From: Nitrosopolaris sp035691865
GTDB taxonomy: Archaea; Thermoproteota; Nitrososphaeria; Nitrososphaerales; Nitrososphaeraceae
Reading direction: 5' to 3'
Assembly: GCA_035691865.1 (NCBI GenBank)
Contig: DASSIM010000104.1
Span: 1 to 64,000 of the forward strand
Length of the DNA stretch: 64,000 nt
A program made the position numbers and the translations under genes. The notes beneath the pieces were generated by a model. The model worked only from the letters and a program-made list of their open reading frames with translations. It was not told the DNA's origin and made no database searches. How positions within the stretch are numbered: the stretch's first letter is position 1; the number at the start of each line of letters is the position of its first letter. Of this stretch, positions 1 to 7,380 are shown piece after piece.

Positions 1-3
1 TTC

Positions 4-400
4 CTACTCGGTCTTTGCATGCTTAAGCGATGCTGAGTCGATACAGTATCGTAAACCGGTAGGTTGTGGACCATCATTGAATAGATGTCCTATATGTACG
101 CCGCATGTGCTACAGAGTACTTCTGTGCGCCTCATGAATAAAGTATTATCCATTTGTTCTACCATATTTTCTTTTTGTATAGGTCCCCGAAAACTAGGCC
201 AGCCTGTCCCAGAATCAAATTTCGCGCCTGAAGTAAATAAGTGATTTCCACAACATACGCATTTGTAAATACCAGGCTCTTTATTGATCATGATATTTAC
301 CTAATAAGGGTCTTCCTGTACCCTTGTTTTTACAAATCTCATACTCCTCTGGACTGAGTTTTCATTTCAATCCTTCTTTTGAACTCGTACTTAAGAATTG
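4..400 (-). pseudogene. msrB: Decayed msrB (methionine-R-sulfoxide reductase)
   Basis: The frame at 4-291 encodes the catalytic core of MsrB, which reduces methionine-R-sulfoxide in proteins. The zinc-binding CVCC and CSTC pairs, the GWPSF motif and the catalytic-cysteine segment RYCIDSAS are all visible. The family is normally about 130-140 residues and this frame has 95, lacking the N-terminus. The missing part lies upstream in another frame: about 300-355 reads LSPEEYEICKNKGT, a typical MsrB start. It is joined to the core only through a one-base shift near 285-295 (KYHD then NKEPGIYKC), and a TGA stop precedes it near 361-363. I infer a pseudogene with one frameshift and one nonsense change. 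A sequencing error could explain the shift but not both lesions. Confidence 0.75.
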
Positions 401-623
401 ATGATAATGAGATTTATAGTTTGAGATAATTCTGTAAGAGTCCATAAATTGCGATTCGTCCTTACTTATGTTCGAAATAAAATAGATATTCTGAGCAGCC
501 TTCAGGTCAACTAAGGTAATAGTTTAGCAAGGAGGAAAACGTCATAAAAAACAGACTATAATTGCAAACGCAATATAGTAATATGTATGTAGAAGCTATT
601 TCTGTTGATGTTGGAGAAGGGTA

Positions 624-905
624 TTGGCTGATAAAATTAAGTGTTCCCATATACTTGTCAAAAAACAAAGCGAAGCAATTGCTATACTTGAGCGGTTGAA
701 TAAAGGCGAGGGTTTTGCAAATCTCGCAAAAGAGTTATCTATTGACAAGGGAAGTGCAAAGCGCGGCGGAGACTTAGGCTTATTCGGAAGAGGTATGATG
801 GTCAAATCCTTTGAAGAAGCTGCATTCAAGCTTAAGAAAGGAGAACTAACACAAGAGCCAGTAAAGACAGAATTTGGTTATCATATCATAAAAAGAGCTG
901 GGTAA
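624..905 (+). CDS. Parvulin-type peptidyl-prolyl cis-trans isomerase
   Basis: This is a stand-alone parvulin domain of 93 residues that catalyses cis-trans isomerisation of peptide bonds before proline. It starts with KCSHILVKK, carries the GGDLG and FG-G loop in the middle and ends with FGYHIIKR, the standard parvulin strands and substrate pocket. The length and lack of a signal peptide match the small single-domain parvulins known from Cenarchaeum and Nitrosopumilus. The start is TTG: an in-frame stop lies at 606-608 and a purine-rich GGAGAAGGG precedes it. It is monocistronic, between two decayed genes. Confidence in the family is high. Confidence 0.93.
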   Translation: MADKIKCSHILVKKQSEAIAILERLNKGEGFANLAKELSIDKGSAKRGGDLGLFGRGMMVKSFEEAAFKLKKGELTQEPVKTEFGYHIIKRAG

Positions 906-986
906 CCGAAGTCCCTTCTGCTTGTTCTCAAATTTATCTTGAATGTTTTTCTCACCAAATCTTCCTATTTATTTATTGGGTTTCTA

Positions 987-1415
987 ATGACCTAAAGAAC
1001 AGGAGGAACAACTATAGGAACGGACTGGTATTGAGCCATCACTTAGTGTAAAGGATACGAAACAGCATTTAGAACAAGTTATCGAAGAGGTCAAGAAATC
1101 GAGCAGTACTGGCGATTCTAGTCGGTATCTTGCAGCAGAAATAGATTGACGACAAATCAGATATCGCAAATCACCTTTCTTGTGTGGAAGGACAATTGAA
1201 GGGCAGGTTAAGTCCTAGATGGAAAAAATTATACATTTGACAGTACAAACTGCGTACTAACTTTCAAAAAGTTTGCAGACGTATATAGAGCCAATCCATC
1301 TAGACAATGAGGATTTGATATAACTTCTGATGTAGTCGTAGTGGGGGACGTGCAAACTAACAATACGGCAAAACCTAAAGTTTCGTTCCCTAAGAGAGTA
1401 CCAAGTGAGAAATGA
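987..1415 (+). pseudogene. Decayed ORF of unknown family
   Basis: No single frame is open here, but three consecutive frames give protein-like, charged helical sequence: a stretch with KQHLEQVIEEVKK at about 1050-1148, then CVEGQLKGRLSPRWKK at about 1190-1230, then FKKFADVYRANPSRQ and FDITSDVVVVGDV up to a TGA at 1413-1415. Joining them needs frameshifts near 990, 1145 and 1237, plus read-through of TAG near 1014 and TGA near 1310. I do not recognise the family. The order of fragments and mixture of lesions suggest one gene of about 140 residues that has decayed. The neighbouring msrB is also broken. Confidence 0.5.
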
Positions 1416-1418
1416 AAT

Positions 1419-1715
1419 TTATGGATTCACTATTAAATGATAGGTCCAGTCCGCCGCGTAGTTGTAGGTGTATTGAGGTTTGATAGGATTCGTAACACTA
1501 ATTGTAAAAGGTAAATCATGCGTGCCAGGGTGCAAAGGCCTCAGGAATACAAAGTATCCGTCTGTCTGCCCCTCAATAATATAATCATAAATCACGGAAG
1601 CATTATCTGGGTTTGCGTCGGCCACATCTTTATACAATTGTATAACATAATTCGGTTGATTATGGGTGATAGAATCTATTTTCTTTACTAGAATATATTG
1701 TGATGAATTGAAGTT
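1419..1715 (-). pseudogene. C-terminal fragment of an exported protein
   Basis: A frame open from about 1715 down to the TAA at 1419-1421 ends with DGYFVFLRPLHPGTHDL and a YNYAADWTYHLIV tail. This resembles the end of exported beta-rich proteins in which a 'visible, large payload' strand pair closes the domain. There is no ATG or GTG; only a TTG at 1637 could start it, and protein-like sequence continues upstream of that codon to a TGA near 1735. No signal peptide can be found because the frame runs into the tRNA-Ser gene. I infer a 5'-truncated relic. The parent family is not identified. Confidence 0.4.
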
Positions 1716-1839
1716 CGATTTGATACTTGAAGTTCAAATTGATTGGCCTTTTTTCAGCGCAGTTGTATGAGACACGGTTCTCTAGATTGGATATAATAAA
1801 TTCCACCTCAAAAATCATATTACCAACCCACGAGTCTGG

Positions 1840-1964
1840 CGCCGGGAGTGGGACTTGAACCCACGAGTCCCGAAGGACATCAGCTGGCACGCCCATGAAT
1901 TGGAATTGATCTCGAGGCTGACCCCTTTTAGGGCCATAGGCTTACCTAGCTCGGGTATCCCGGC
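1840..1964 (-). tRNA. tRNA-Ser (anticodon CGA), apparently with two introns
   Basis: Read on the minus strand, the acceptor GCCGGGA (1964-1958) pairs with TCCCGGC (1847-1841), followed by discriminator G and CCA at 1839-1837. The T-arm is GTGGG-TTCAAGT-CCCAC. A long variable arm (GTCC-TTCG-GGAC) marks a class II tRNA, and discriminator G favours Ser over Leu. The anticodon stem TCAGC/GCTGA encloses 32 bases instead of 7, beginning CTCGAG, which gives anticodon CGA and an intron of about 25 bases at the canonical 37/38 position. The D region is about 16 bases too long, implying a second intron in the D-arm. I have not verified a bulge-helix-bulge fold. The stems are direct sequence evidence; exact splice points are inference. 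Confidence 0.85.
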
Positions 1965-2438
1965 AACTATCGTTGATACACCAATACAATTTAATGTTTT
2001 TTTATCGAATATTTTCACATAATGCATTCATATTGATTCTGCAAATATTACATAGCGGAGTTCAAGAGCTTTGTATCATTCACAAGCTGTGCGGCGGTCA
2101 ACTTTGAACCACTCGAATTTTTTTCGCACAACACTTATGAAAGTTTCAAAATCATTCAACTTCATAAGGCACTTAGATTATGAACAGAGGTTCTTACCAT
2201 GGCATCTAGCTGTTAACAAAATGTACGTATGCTCTCACACAAAATCGAACCCCAATGCTCTGCTTAACTATTCTTAACATCCTTATTATAAAAGGGCTTA
2301 AGATTATAATTATCTGGGTTATAATTCGATCACTAGATCCAGATGAATGCATCATGATTAAAATGCAGCAATAATTTCGACAAGTCAAATATAATATAAA
2401 GGAATAAAGCAATTGAAGGGGCTACGACCAAAACGCCA
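1965..2438. other. Non-coding stretch
   Basis: No convincing gene is seen between the tRNA-Ser 5' end and the small secreted protein. A short frame at 2071-2277 lacks any recognisable motif. The only clear element is a TATA-like box near 2389-2400 serving the downstream gene. Confidence 0.5.
2389..2400 (+). promoter_or_regulatory. TATA box of the small secreted protein gene
   Basis: The run TATAATATAAA lies about 40-50 bases before the TTG (2439) and ATG (2445) start candidates. An archaeal transcription start about 25 bases downstream would give a short leader. Position and composition are the only evidence. Confidence 0.45.
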
Positions 2439-2735
2439 TTGTCAATGACTTTTATCATCTTCGCTGTGGCAATCATAGCAGGAGCGGTAGCCTCTACGTC
2501 AATTCAGAAATCACATGCACAGCCGAATGTAATTCAGAACGAACAACAACAAAAGCTTGGCCAGCTCAACAATTGTGGAAACAATTCGACCTGCAGAAAT
2601 GTGGGCTCACTCAGTTTTATGATGTCTACCCACGCTACCAACGATACAAAGCTGAATTACATTGCCATACAAGCAAATACTATAAAAGATTACGCGCAGA
2701 AATATGCGACACCTTTCATTTTGCCTTTTCCATAG
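2439..2735 (+). CDS. Small secreted protein with a cysteine pair
   Basis: The 98-residue product begins with a hydrophobic segment (FIIFAVAIIAGAVAS, residues 4-18), followed by a likely signal-peptidase region ending SHAQ near residue 28. The mature part is Gln/Asn-rich and has NNCGNNSTCRN, two cysteines five residues apart that could form a disulfide outside the cell. Small proteins with this pattern are common and uncharacterised in terrestrial Nitrososphaerales. The start is TTG at 2439 or ATG at 2445; both keep the signal peptide. The function is unknown. Confidence 0.65.
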   Translation: MSMTFIIFAVAIIAGAVASTSIQKSHAQPNVIQNEQQQKLGQLNNCGNNSTCRNVGSLSFMMSTHATNDTKLNYIAIQANTIKDYAQKYATPFILPFP

Positions 2736-3170
2736 GCCTTTTTATGATCGACATGTGCTTATCTTAAATAGGATCATTAGTAGCAAATGCGTTGATATCC
2801 CATGCATATTGCAATAATTTGATAGATCTAGCTTTGACTATTATAAATTCACTGTCTTGATTACATAACCAAGTTGCGACTTGGCTAGAAACCAAGCACC
2901 AACTCGTATTAGATATGATCACTCACTCTTATAATTATCAACTGCTCTTCTGACTTAGGTGCTTAGTGCATCGCACGCATTTTGTGCATCTATTTTGCAA
3001 GCGAGATTGGCAATGCGCCTTTCACTTCTTTTATCTTATCGTTCTCTTAACTGTACCGTTATACTAGTATGTAGGGCTTCGATTCACAAATCAGTTGGCT
3101 CTACCGAGAGATAGCAGCCTGGAGCAAGTTTTTATCCCAAGTGATCCAAATATACTGTTTTTCCTCTTCC
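2736..3170. other. Non-coding stretch
   Basis: I see no gene, tRNA or clear repeat here. Short frames are present but have no start context or motif. Confidence 0.5.
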
Positions 3171-3407
3171 CTAACTGAACCACTCGGGTACAACATTTTT
3201 GTTTGCATCACCCACATATTCACTACAATTGAATTCCTCTACTAGAATATCGGCTAGATCATTATGTAACAGAGATGTGTTCTCAGCTGGCTCCAATCTT
3301 TTCATTCTTATGTGTGTTCGTTTGTTTATTGGCAACAATTTCTTTAATTTCAGATAAAGGACCATGTTACTAATCAACTTCGATACATAGCTGCTATCAT
3401 TTATCAT
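3171..3407 (-). CDS. Doubtful small ORF
   Basis: This is a 78-codon frame with an ATG start, preceded by AAGGAG only one base before the ATG, which is too close for a normal ribosome binding site. The product is Lys/Leu-rich at the start and acidic later, with a single Cys and no recognised motif, signal or membrane segment. It lies between non-coding DNA and a peptidase relic, so it may be chance or part of the decayed zone. I list it only because its composition is protein-like. Confidence 0.25.
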   Translation of the reverse strand: MINDSSYVSKLISNMVLYLKLKKLLPINKRTHIRMKRLEPAENTSLLHNDLADILVEEFNCSEYVGDANKNVVPEWFS

Positions 3408-3649
3408 ACTCCTTGCTTAATATTATAGAAAAAAGGATTTCCCACCATTAAGTACCAAAATGAGATTACTTCGATATAAGTATGTCATGTACTACTATGA
3501 AAGAAGTGGTTAATGATGAAATGTATTCTTTTGTTAGCTTATATCTGATTCAGTAGAACCGAAATAGAAATACATACATAACTAAAACCTCGTGGAAATG
3601 TCGATAATAGTTGGATGTGCGACTAGTCAACTCCTTCAGTCACCCTGCT

Positions 3650-4789
3650 GCCTAAACTTGGAACTTGGAAATTAGACGATCTCATTAATGGTCCAACTGG
3701 AAAGGAACTTCAAGATTTTCAGAAAATCTATTGCAATGAAAGTAACACAACTCAAAAGCAGACGCAAAAGCCTTCACGGCAGAATTCGAAAACTTTCTTC
3801 ATTCAATTGAAGATATATCAGAGAAGGTCAATGTCGCTGGTGGGTATGCTCACTTGTCCTACGCGGCTGACACCGCTTCTAATGAACGGGCTGCACTCGT
3901 AACAAAAATGGCATTGTTCGGATCTAATATGGCCAATAGGCTTCTCTTCTTTGACTTATGGTTTAAAAAAGAAGCTGGTGAACAAACTGCACAACGTCTG
4001 ATAGAGTCGGTACCTCGTGTATACAGGGACTATCTTAAACATCAAAGATTACTTGCGAAATACACATTAACAGAACCTGAAGAGAAGATAATCACCACCC
4101 TGGAAGTTACAGGTACCAGCGCTCTTATCAAGATCTATGATAGAATGACTAGTGGTTTCGAATTTGTCGAAAGGGGGGAAGACGATCAAGAGAACATTCA
4201 CTAATAGGGAGAAATTACTTTCACTTATACGTAGTCCAAAGCCTGAAGAGAGGGAAGCGGCGTATATTTCACTTTTGCAAGTATACAAGAAAAATAGTGG
4301 CGTGTTGGGGGAAATTTTTCAGACGTGAGCATGCTGACAGAAATGCTTACAATGACTTAGACGATTCAACCGTCGAGATGCTGCTCGCTGTATGCAGGCG
4401 AAATTCGGTAGTTTTCCAAGACTATTTTAAACATAAGGCAAAGATGCTTGGTGTCAAGAAATTCCAGAGATACCATCTATACGCTCCTTTATCATTAAAG
4501 GCATCTAATCAGAAAAGGTTTACCTATGCCAAAGCAATTGATACTGTACTGAAAGCATTTGAAGATTTCCATCCACAGTTCAGAGGTGCTGTCGTTGTAC
4601 CAACAGTTTAAATCTGAAAGGAAAAGGTCATTTGCTCCAAAATATTTTAGAATGTTCTCGGCTGGAGGCTCGCAAAAGCCTGAACGATTACTTAAGGAAT
4701 CAGGGATCGATATCTCAAGGGATGAATTCTGGCAACAAGGATTTGATCTAGTTGGTGCTAAAATTCAAGAGCTAAAAGGATTAGTTTGA
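3650..4789 (+). pseudogene. M3-family oligoendopeptidase relic, active site deleted
   Basis: Several frames together give an M3 (PepF/thimet-type) peptidase. About 3651-3740 reads TWKLDDLINGPTGKELQDF, the usual N-terminus. Residues up to 4204 give YAADTASNERA and the following helices, 4205-4310 gives EKLLSLIRSPKPEERE, and 4297-4580 gives STVEMLLAVC and FQRYHLYAPL. About 4590-4789 gives the C-terminal signature APKYFRMFSAGGSQ and ISRDEFWQQGFD. Frameshifts are needed near 3750, 4195 and 4310. At about 4580 the sequence jumps from the segment before the zinc site directly to the C-terminal helices. The HEXXH motif and several hundred bases are therefore missing. Intact members are about 600 residues. 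The gene cannot encode an active peptidase. Confidence 0.85.
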
Positions 4790-4792
4790 GAT

Positions 4793-5247
4793 AAGATTCA
4801 CAGAGTGGCAGTTCTAATAGATCAGATTAGATGATACCATTTACTTTCGCCAATCTAATTTTGTCGACATATCAACCGGAAACAAAAATGACAAGCAAAC
4901 ACGAATTTCAGGAGGCCATTATTTATCTAGATAAGACCAAAATGAACGATTTTCAGCCTCTGTATGCTTCGGCAAAGACTTGTTCTTTAGATTCCTGACA
5001 TTGGTACATTCGTCGAATGTAACGGATATTTTTATAAAGCAGTTGCATTGCAATAATGTAACCGGGAACTTCATTCTCAGCTCGCCACCACAGAAATTCC
5101 GGTTACGACGAGGAACTGGAGGCTGATCATCTAGGATGGGTGGGATTATCTATAGGAGGAACAGGAGGTGCAGATATCCAGTAACAACTTCCTTATACCC
5201 TCGCAGAATGTGCGTGCACAAAGCGAATTTTGAGTCGATGAATAACC
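4793..5247. other. Non-coding stretch before htrA
   Basis: Nothing gene-like is seen. Short plus-strand frames lack start context, and the region ends at the promoter of the HtrA gene. Confidence 0.5.
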
Positions 5248-5255
5248 CTTATAAG
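5248..5255 (+). promoter_or_regulatory. TATA-like box of the htrA gene
   Basis: CTTATAAG lies about 25 bases before the ATG at 5278, a spacing expected for a leaderless archaeal transcript. A GGTGAT just before the ATG could also act as a ribosome binding site, so the box is only moderately supported. Confidence 0.45.
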
Positions 5256-5277
5256 ACCATATACATAGGTGATTGCG

Positions 5278-6525
5278 ATGAGACCGTTTGTACCTACAAT
5301 AGCCACCTTACTTGCAATAACAGTAATAATAATTCCAGTCAGTACATTTACAAATCCACTTAGCGCCATATTGGCAGAACAGCAAGATCCAATAGATTCT
5401 TCGACCTCAGTCCAACGATATACTAACTCCTCCTCTTCCGCGGCTTCCTTGCCTCTCAAGATCATATTCAAACTTGCAGAACCGTCTACCGTGCAAATAA
5501 CTAGCAAGATACCAACAGCAGCATCTGACCCTCAATCACCAAACGCCACGGCTTTAGGTTCTGGCTTTGTTTTCGATAACCAAGGTCACATAATCACTAA
5601 CGGTCACGTGGTAGGTGCCGCAAAAATAGTAGATGTAACATTTGCGGATGGAAACAGATATACTGCAAAGGTAATAGGAACCGATATCTATAGCGATATA
5701 GCAGTCCTGCAAATTTCACAGAATACAACTCAAGCAAAACAGTTGTTATCCACTCTCAAACCGCTTGTACTTAGCAATTCTTCTAAACTAGAAGTCGGTG
5801 ATCAAGTAATTGCTATTGGTAATCCCTTTGGGCTTAGTGACACTATGACCACAGGGATTATAAGTGGGATAGGTAGACTACTTCCAGCAGCTTCAGGAAT
5901 TGGGTTTTCTATACCAAATACAATCCAGACTGACGCACCAATAAATCCTGGCAACTCCGGGGGGCCTCTGTTAAACGCGGGTGGACAGGTAATTGGAATG
6001 AATACTGCTATATTTTCTGCAACTGGGACGTTCTCGGGGATTGGATTTGCAATACCATCTAACACCATAATCAGAATAGCCCCAACATTAATTGAAAAAG
6101 GGTATTACTTACATCCTTATCTAGGGCTGAATGGAGCTACCTTAACATCAGATTTATCACAGTATATCACAGGCGGAGCGGCAGCAACAAACCTTAAGGG
6201 CGTATATGTAGACACAATTACAAAGAATGGACCTGCCGATAGGGCAGGTGTACATGGAAGTACCATTGACCAATACTCAAAAAAACACGCAGGTGATGTG
6301 ATAATAGGTATAGATGGACACTATATTGTAAGAATTGACGATTTGATCTCCTACATCGAGCAGCACAAGTCTGTTGGGGACAATATTACTTTAACTGTGT
6401 ATAGAAATGGACACGCGATTGACCTGAAAGCAACGCTGACCCCTAGACCATCACCCGCTCCGTTTCTCACTGCATCATCAATTCCACGTCCGCCTGCACA
6501 ACCCGCCCCAATCCCACATCCATAA
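5278..6525 (+). CDS. Exported HtrA/DegP-type serine protease with PDZ domain
   Basis: This is an extracytoplasmic protease that degrades or refolds damaged proteins. Numbered from the upstream GTG at 5269 (418 residues), there is a signal or anchor helix at about 10-26, a low-complexity Ser/Thr linker to 60, and a trypsin-like domain with the triad H113 (TNGHVV), D143 (SDIAVL) and S230 (GNSGGP). A PDZ domain at about 285-390 contains GDVIIGIDG. A proline-rich tail (SIPRPPAQPAPIPHP) ends the protein. I prefer the ATG at 5278, because the TATA box position would give a leaderless mRNA and GGTGAT lies just before it. All catalytic residues are present. No partner gene is adjacent. In this family the tail is probably disordered; its role is unknown. 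Confidence 0.93.
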   Translation: MRPFVPTIATLLAITVIIIPVSTFTNPLSAILAEQQDPIDSSTSVQRYTNSSSSAASLPLKIIFKLAEPSTVQITSKIPTAASDPQSPNATALGSGFVFDNQGHIITNGHVVGAAKIVDVTFADGNRYTAKVIGTDIYSDIAVLQISQNTTQAKQLLSTLKPLVLSNSSKLEVGDQVIAIGNPFGLSDTMTTGIISGIGRLLPAASGIGFSIPNTIQTDAPINPGNSGGPLLNAGGQVIGMNTAIFSATGTFSGIGFAIPSNTIIRIAPTLIEKGYYLHPYLGLNGATLTSDLSQYITGGAAATNLKGVYVDTITKNGPADRAGVHGSTIDQYSKKHAGDVIIGIDGHYIVRIDDLISYIEQHKSVGDNITLTVYRNGHAIDLKATLTPRPSPAPFLTASSIPRPPAQPAPIPHP

Positions 6526-7215
6526 TTTTTTGTAGAAAACAGTGTTTATCATACTGCATAAAACACTTCTAGTGATCATAATAACCTAGACTTTCGTGAC
6601 TATTTGCAGCTTGCTTTCTATTTAAGGCGTTTTTGTTAACTTCTGTTAATAGATCAAATAGAAATTATACGCTTTCACAGTCAATACATTGATTTAGGTT
6701 GCCACCCCCTTGATTTAAGTTGACACCTCAAAGAATACTAATCATGGACAACACGCATCCTCTCATCATTCTTTTCTCAGGACGGTCACGGTCCCGAGTT
6801 TTTACATTTCAGAATTATAACTTTGTTCAAATACATCTATCATGGAAAAGCTTCAGTTACTTTCAGAGGCATCTATGTTTGGATACTGACTCAAGCTGAA
6901 CAAATGTTATCGCTAATACAAGCCTTGAAACCTTAAGTTATGCAATGCTCCGATTGTTTCAAGCGCAAGCCAAATCGTGCCTTACGAGGACTGCATAGGC
7001 CGCTGCGAAAATAAAAGGAAAAACCACACATTGTCGTTATGCTATTCATAAAATGTCACGATAAATGTATTCTAAACCAAACTTAACTAGATTGAATTGT
7101 ACCGTTTGATCGTATAATACGATCGTAACAGATCAGAAGGAGAATCACATGATTTTTTCTTATTAGAACCTTAGTCGAAGTTCATATAATATGTAAAGTA
7201 GGTGGTTAGGTTGTA
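6526..7215. other. Long non-coding stretch
   Basis: About 690 bases without a convincing gene. It contains the tandem 21-base repeat at 6689-6728 and a 17-base palindrome at 7108-7124 (GATCGTAT-A-ATACGATC). No transposase frame is visible around the repeat. Confidence 0.5.
6689..6728. repeat. Two tandem copies of a 21-base motif
   Basis: TTGATTTAGGTTGCCACC is followed at a period of 21 bases by TTGATTTAAGTTGACACC. The sequence resembles insertion-sequence terminal repeats in style, but no matching inverted copy or transposase was found nearby. It may be a relic or a binding site. Confidence 0.45.
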
Positions 7216-7380
7216 ATGGTTAATCCGACAATTAGTACTTCGCTGCTGGTGATAAGATGCGAAATGGAGCATTCCAAAGTAAAATCTATCAATACTACAA
7301 TTTCAGACTCTAATCCCATTGAAATGAGCCGTGATTATGATCAAGTGATTGTTATGTTTAGAGGTGACAATTATTGCTGA
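7216..7380 (+). CDS. Possible small upstream ORF overlapping the surface protein start
   Basis: ATG at 7216 opens a 54-codon frame ending with TGA at 7378-7380, which overlaps the TTG start (7374) of the next gene by seven bases. The product has no signal or motif; a mid-segment reads IEMSRDYDQVIVMF. GGTGG lies upstream. The overlap would allow translational coupling to the surface protein. It is below normal calling length and may be chance. Confidence 0.3.
   Translation: MVNPTISTSLLVIRCEMEHSKVKSINTTISDSNPIEMSRDYDQVIVMFRGDNYC

Noticed and set aside
984..1169. 61-codon minus-strand frame
   Set aside because: The plus strand over the same bases gives better protein-like sequence (the decayed ORF), so this is a shadow.
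1660..1896. 78-codon minus-strand frame
   Set aside because: Its first third lies inside the tRNA-Ser gene, so the proposed start cannot be real; the rest may be relic sequence.
2241..2262. TCGAACCCC resembling a tRNA T-arm
   Set aside because: No pairing T-stem and no acceptor or anticodon arm could be found around it.
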